From Bacteroides_E sp964522975 (GTDB lineage: Bacteria > Bacteroidota > Bacteroidia > Bacteroidales > Bacteroidaceae), in contig CAZFXK010000022.1 in assembly GCA_964522975.1 (NCBI GenBank), forward strand, positions 1 through 28,764: DNA of 28,764 bases, in the 5' to 3' direction. The translations under genes were made by a program, and so were the position numbers. Below, one piece after another: positions 24,526 through 28,764 of this stretch (within the stretch, counting starts at the first letter, position 1; each line of letters starts with the position of its first letter). Under the pieces are notes generated by a model that was given only the letters and a program-made list of their open reading frames with translations, had not been told where the DNA came from and made no database searches.

Positions 24526-24571
24526 TATTCGCCTCTTTAAGAAGAATCATGTTACTATGCACTTTTCTTAA

Positions 24572-25576
24572 ATTGCAGGTAGTAGAGGAGGTGACTTTGC
24601 CGAACTTCGTGCCTATTTAGTTTCTAAACTAATGTGGAATCCTGATATAGATATGGATGCCACTATGAAGCATTTTCTAAAGGGGTATTATGGCGAGGCT
24701 GCACCTTATTTATATCAATATATCAAAATCATGGAAGGAGCATTAATTGGGAGTGGTAAAGAATTATGGATATATGATTCTCCTGTTACGCATAAAAATG
24801 GAATGTTAAAGCCAGCGTTAATGCGACGCTACAACAAATTATTTGATGATGCAGAAAGAGCTGTTGCTGATAATGATGTGTTTTTGAATCGTGTTCAGCG
24901 AACACGATTGCCAATACAATATTCTGAACTTGAAATTGCACGTACTGAAAGTGTAAAAAATATTGAAGACATTAAACAGAAGCTTGAACTATTAGAGGAT
25001 CGAGCTAAGGAGTTTAATGTTCCTACACTAAATGAGCGAGGAAATTCTCCAATTGAATATTGTAAATTATACAAAGAGCGATACTTGCAGCATGATGAAA
25101 AAAATATAGCTAAAGGTGCAAAAGTTACTTATATTATACCTCCAACTGGTAAATATGCAGAAGTTGGCAAAACAGCCTTAACGGATGGACTTTTTGGTGG
25201 ATCTACCTTCGTAGAGAGCTGGGTGGGTTGGGAAGGTACTGATGGTGCATTTGTTGTGGATTTAGGAGAAATAAAAACTTTCCATAGCATAGAGACTGAT
25301 TTCTTACATCAGATAGGGCAATGGATTCTTTTTCCGTTAAAAGTTACCTATTCCTATTCCTCTGATGGAAAAAATTACACTTTATGGGAAGAACATAATC
25401 TTCCTGAAGATAAATCCATTTCAGTAAAGTTTCAAGGAATAAAAACGGAATCAAAACAGCCTATAAAGGCTCGCTTTCTGAAAGTGGAAATTGTAGGAAC
25501 AAAGGTGTGTCCATCTTGGCATTATGGAGTAGGTCATCCTTCTTGGTTCTTCATAGACGAGGTTACCATTAAGTGA
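24572..25576 (+). pseudogene. 3' remnant of a DUF4838 glycosidase-like gene with C-terminal discoidin domain
   Basis: An in-frame stop at 24569-24571 precedes the surviving frame. Protein similarity seems to begin at about 24578, before the first ATG at 24632: GGDFAELRAYLVSKLMWNPD is typical of DUF4838 proteins. The first part (to about 24900) is the end of the DUF4838 region with FLKGYYGEAAPYLYQYI. The last 150 codons or so form an F5/8 type C (discoidin) beta-sandwich with ALTDGLFGG and RFLKVEIVG, usually a carbohydrate-binding module. The N-terminal secretion signal and most of the catalytic region (several hundred residues in relatives) are missing, so this is a broken gene, not a short enzyme. 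An ATG at 24632 could give 314 residues but would lack a signal peptide. Confidence 0.7.
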
Positions 25577-25741
25577 TGGAATTAAAAGCTTGTTGAAATA
25601 GATGAGATGAGAATTTATAGTTATTCGACTAACATGAGTTCGATTTAAGAAAACCGGCTTACTTCATTAGAGGTAAGAGTACATTTTTTTGTTTATCTTC
25701 CTTGTTATCGTCGATATAAAGATGTATAGAAACACTCTTGT

Positions 25742-25908
25742 AGAGACCTTTGCACGGTAATTGAGTCTTTTCTGTCTGTTTTACATCTCTTAGATGATTG
25801 ATTATTAGTGTATTATTCATTATCCAAATATAATTAAAAACACGCTAATAATCAGTTATATAAGAACTGAAAAATAGAAAAAAAATAATTTACCGTGCAA
25901 AGGTCTCT
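25742..25908. mobile_element. 167-bp MITE with 19-bp perfect terminal inverted repeats
   Basis: AGAGACCTTTGCACGGTAA at 25742-25760 is the exact reverse complement of 25890-25908. Inside, TGATTATTAGTGT (25799-25811) pairs with 25842-25854 with one mismatch, giving a second nested inverted repeat. There is no coding capacity. The ends resemble those of some IS5-type insertion sequences as I recall them (GAGACCTTTGCA), so a non-autonomous derivative is likely. I see no convincing target-site duplication. It abuts an istA remnant on the right. Confidence 0.75.
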
Positions 25909-26290
25909 GTTCTATATTTTTATGGATATTTGCAGCTTCTTTTATAAAGGTTTCGGGGTTCCATTCCAAAATAGTTTTATACTCTGTGGTAGTCATCCCC
26001 TTAGGATTCAAAGCTTTGCTGATCCCAGACAGAAGACTTTCCTGGGTGTCTCTGATGGGATGGGTTTAGAAGAAGTCTGCGAGACATGAAAAAGTTTGTA
26101 GTGTTCGGTGTTACTTTTGGATTGAAACTCATTGAAACTTATCTTGCAGGGAGTTCCGGGTACGAATATACTTCTTCACCGTATTACGAGAAGTACGTGC
26201 CATCACAGCAATGGTTTTAAGACTCATATGGTCCTCGTACAAACGGATAATAGTCCTTAATAAAGTTATTGTGATAAAATTATTGGGCAT
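25909..26290 (-). pseudogene. Remnant of an IS21-family istA transposase gene
   Basis: Reading leftwards from the ATG at 26290, the product begins MPNNFITITLLRTIIRLYED. A helix-turn-helix follows with LKTIAVMARTSRNTVKKYIR, as in IstA N-termini. A 10-bp tandem duplication (26121-26140) shifts the frame; skipping one copy restores LQDKFQSKSNTEHYKLFHV and more. After a stop near 25995, a piece with TEYKTILEWNPETFIKEA resembles the IstA C-terminal region and runs into the MITE. The whole DDE catalytic core is absent, and no istB is found. About 130 codons remain of roughly 500. The family call rests on my recognition of the two ends. Confidence 0.6.
26121..26140. repeat. 10-bp tandem duplication inside the istA remnant
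   Basis: ATTGAAACTC (26121-26130) is followed at once by ATTGAAACTT (26131-26140), differing only in the last base. Ten bases is not a multiple of three, so the duplication breaks the istA frame. It creates the TGA at 26131-26129 on the minus strand. Confidence 0.75.
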
Positions 26291-26700
26291 AATCTTCTAC
26301 TTTTGATTTAAGTAGCATCAAACTAACTAAATCAAACCCCATTTGGAATAATAACTTTAAGGCTATTTTAGATTACTAACCAGAGGGGCAATTTAATCTG
26401 TCTTAGGGGGCATTTGGAGCGTTTTTGAGTGGTTAGATTCAACCATTTTGCCTTGTCTTCTTTCCCCCGTATTTACTGGGGTATTTGATTCACTATTAAA
26501 AGATAAAGATTTCGAACAGCTTTTTGGGATTCTCAAAAGGAAAGGAATTTCGACTAAGATTTGACAATAGTAATTTCAGTTAATTCTTCGGACTGGTTGA
26601 TATTAAAGAAAATAAAGAGAGTATCCTGTGAAAAAACAAAAAAACCTTATATTACCTACTTTAATTAACACGTTTGCATTATGCATATCTATGATATATC
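26291..26700. other. Non-coding stretch between istA remnant and HTCS gene
   Basis: The first part (to about 26445) is probably the left end of the former IS21-type element. It holds two similar GGGGCA segments, at about 26383-26391 and 26406-26414, of the kind repeated in IS21 ends. The rest is AT-rich upstream sequence of the HTCS gene. I see no intact ORF, no RNA gene and no good TTTG/TAnnTTTG promoter pair at proper spacing. A TTTG at about 26673 stands too near the start codon to serve. Confidence 0.45.
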
Positions 26701-28764
26701 ATGAGAAACACATTTATTATTCTATTTATCTGTTTGGCAACGTTATGCTATGGACAATCATACAAAATATTCACTGCTGACCAGGGATTATCCAGCAGTT
26801 TAATAAACAAAATATACCAAGACCGAAACGGTATGATTTGGATTGCCACCGAAGACGGTTTAAACCGTTACGATGGCGTGAAACTCTCTATTTACAGACA
26901 TCAGCCAGGCAACGAGTGTTCACTGGCGAACAACTATGTACGTACCCTGTTCGAAGACAATCAAGGGCATTTGATTATAGGTACATATGTGGACTTGCAA
27001 ATGTACGATCCGGGAACAGATACCTTTTCTCCATTAGTAAAACATAAAAACGGGGAAGTTTTCAAAAGTTACATCACTAACATCATACAACGTAAGAATG
27101 GAGACATCTGGGCATCAGGGAACATAATGTGCAAATTGATCATTTCCGATGGAAAGTTATTTGTAGAAAACTTAGACCTGCCTATACCCACGATATTAAT
27201 AGAAAACGTCATGGAAGATAAATTAGGCAATATTTGGATAACAAGAGAAGAGGATGGAATCTACCAGATGTATATACAGAAACAAGTAACTCATTACCCC
27301 ATTACAGAAAAAAAACCGTTCATTTCTATTTTTTGTGAAGATATGCAAGGAAATATTTATGGTGGAAGTCCTCAAAATGGTGTCTTTAAATTTGATAAAG
27401 CAACAAATCAGTTTATTCCTCTGTTCAATAATGAACAACAAAATTTCCCTGTTAAAGTTCTCTATCCCGTCAATCAGGATGAATTGTATATAGGTTGTGA
27501 TGGAAATGGGCTTAAAATATTCAATAATAAGACCAGTCAATTATCCGACTTTCAATTTGAAAAAGGTATTTTTAAGTCCATGACATCCAAGGTACACTCT
27601 TTATTAAAAGACAAAACCGGAAACTATTGGATAGGCATCTACCAAAAAAGAGTTATAATGATTCCTTCCCTAAAAAACGAAATCAAATACTGGGGGTGTA
27701 AATCAACCTCTGAAAATATCATTGGAACCAAATGTGTAACTGCACTTTACAAAGACGACTCCGAAACAACCTATGTTGGAACAGACAGCGATGGATTATA
27801 CATTATTGACAAGAACGATAGACAACAGGCGCATTTCTTTCACAGTAGCGATCCACAATCCGTACCATCCATTATTGTTGCCTTTTATGAAGATTCAGAA
27901 CATAACCTCTGGATCGGTTCATATGCAAATGGAACTGCGCGAATAAATAAAAGAAATGGAAAATGTACTTATCTTCAAGATTTTGTTGATCAAAGTGGAA
28001 AAAATGTTAGAAACGTATATGCTTTTGCCGAGGACAATCAAAAACGGCTATGGATAGCCACTATGGGTAGCGGATTGTTTTATAATGACATGACAACTCA
28101 TAAAGTAACTCATATTAGCTGCTTAAACAACAATTTCGGAGAACTCTGGATCTGTAGCCTTTACTATTCCCAGAAAAAAGATTGCCTCTACATCGGAACT
28201 TATAATGGGTTGTATCGCATCGATTTAGGAAAAATCGATATGCCCTCTCGGTATGCTCTGCAACAATGTATTATTTACTCTATCTATGAACATACAGACG
28301 GAAATATCTGGGCAGGGACTTCCAACGGACTGTTAAAATGGGATGAACAGCGAAATGAACTTCAGACCTACACTACAAATGATGGATTGAGTAATAATTC
28401 TGTATACGCTATAAACAGTGATGACATGGATTATTTATGGATTAGCACAGGCAATGGTATATCTAGATTCCATCCGATCACAAAAAAATCACCAATTATT
28501 ATGTAAGTGATGGGCTCCAAGGCAACGAATTTAGCAAAAACGTTTCATGGAGAGACAAGCAAGGCTTCATTTGGTTTGGTGGTGTAAATGGAATCACTTA
28601 TTTCAATCCTTTAGAAATTATCGGTACTAATAAAAAGTGGCACGTGCGTATCACTGATTTCTATTTGTTCGATAAGCCTGTTAGGCAAGGGATGATGTCA
28701 GGAGGAGAGATTGAGAGCTTTGCAAAAGGGTTAGTCTTTTCTTTTTCTGATTTTTCGTGTATTT
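26701..28764 (+). pseudogene. HTCS-type two-component regulator, sensor region, frameshifted and cut by window edge
   Basis: The N-terminus MRNTFIILFICLATLCYGQS is a signal peptide. About 13 Reg_prop-type beta-propeller repeats follow up to the stop at 28506, for example GMIWIATEDGLNRYDG, NLWIGSYANG and NIWAGTSNGLLKWD. The frame then closes at FHPITKKSPIIM. One added A in the A7 tract at 28482-28488 restores ITNYYVSDGLQGNEFSKN, another propeller repeat (GFIWFGGVNGITYFNP) and the start of a Y_Y_Y-like segment up to the edge. This is the periplasmic sensor half of the Bacteroides hybrid two-component systems that control polysaccharide utilisation loci. The kinase, receiver and AraC domains would lie outside the window. 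Whether the shift is biological or a sequencing error cannot be told. The nearby glycosidase remnant fits a glycan-use locus. Confidence 0.75.

Noticed and set aside
25895..26089. 64-codon plus-strand frame near the MITE
   Set aside because: Antisense to the istA remnant and partly inside the MITE terminal repeat, with no protein resemblance.
1..28764. CRISPR array, phage or conjugative module
   Set aside because: No regularly spaced repeats of 25-40 bp, no cas, integrase, capsid or tra-like genes were seen on either strand.

Overview
The window looks like a chromosomal segment of a Bacteroidales bacterium, close to Bacteroides. The base composition is AT-rich, the cell-wall genes match Bacteroides relatives as I know them, several upstream regions carry the Bacteroidetes -7 element TAnnTTTG, a glycine-lipid acyltransferase pair is present, and the window ends in a regulator of the Bacteroides hybrid two-component (HTCS) type. 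The species cannot be fixed from the sequence alone.

Layout. (1) 1-55: the 5' part of a minus-strand tRNA-Glu. (2) 321-1049: recO on the plus strand, meeting the next operon stop codon to stop codon. (3) 1050-16614: a 14-gene minus-strand division and cell wall (dcw) operon. In transcription order it is mraZ, rsmH, ftsL, ftsI, murE, mraY, murD, ftsW, murG, murC, ftsQ, ftsA, ftsZ and a yqeY-like gene. It supplies the cytoplasmic Mur ligases, lipid I/II synthesis, the septal glycosyltransferase/transpeptidase pair FtsW-FtsI and the FtsZ-FtsA-FtsQ-FtsL divisome core. A run of exactly 100 N (14978-15077) joins ftsL to ftsI in one apparent ORF; they are two genes, both incomplete here. Four GTG-type repeats with an exact 10-bp period lie upstream of mraZ and look like the MraZ operator. 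(4) 16918-18760: the divergent acyltransferase pair glsA-glsB, ended by a perfect AT-rich hairpin. (5) 18797-20119: dgt (minus), convergent with glsB and divergent from dut. (6) 20247-24249: an overlapping plus-strand operon of dut, a TPR protein, a DUF4292-type lipoprotein and an EnvC-like protein with a degenerate LytM domain. It joins nucleotide-pool hygiene to envelope and septal peptidoglycan functions.

(7) 24250-26700 is a decayed accessory region. It holds nested GC-richer inverted repeats, a 102-bp element with 11-bp terminal inverted repeats, the 3' remnant of a DUF4838/discoidin glycosidase-like gene, a 167-bp MITE with 19-bp perfect terminal repeats, and a minus-strand remnant of an IS21-type istA gene that has a 10-bp tandem duplication and lacks its catalytic core. 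(8) From 26701 to the window edge is the sensor half of an HTCS-type regulator, broken by a one-base shift at an A7 tract.

The core genes 321-24249 look intact and ordinary for the order, apart from the assembly gap. The most informative points are the MraZ boxes, the gap-made ftsL-ftsI chimera, the mraZ/gls divergent arrangement, the degenerate LytM operon and the layered mobile-element remains. I see no convincing wholly new system.
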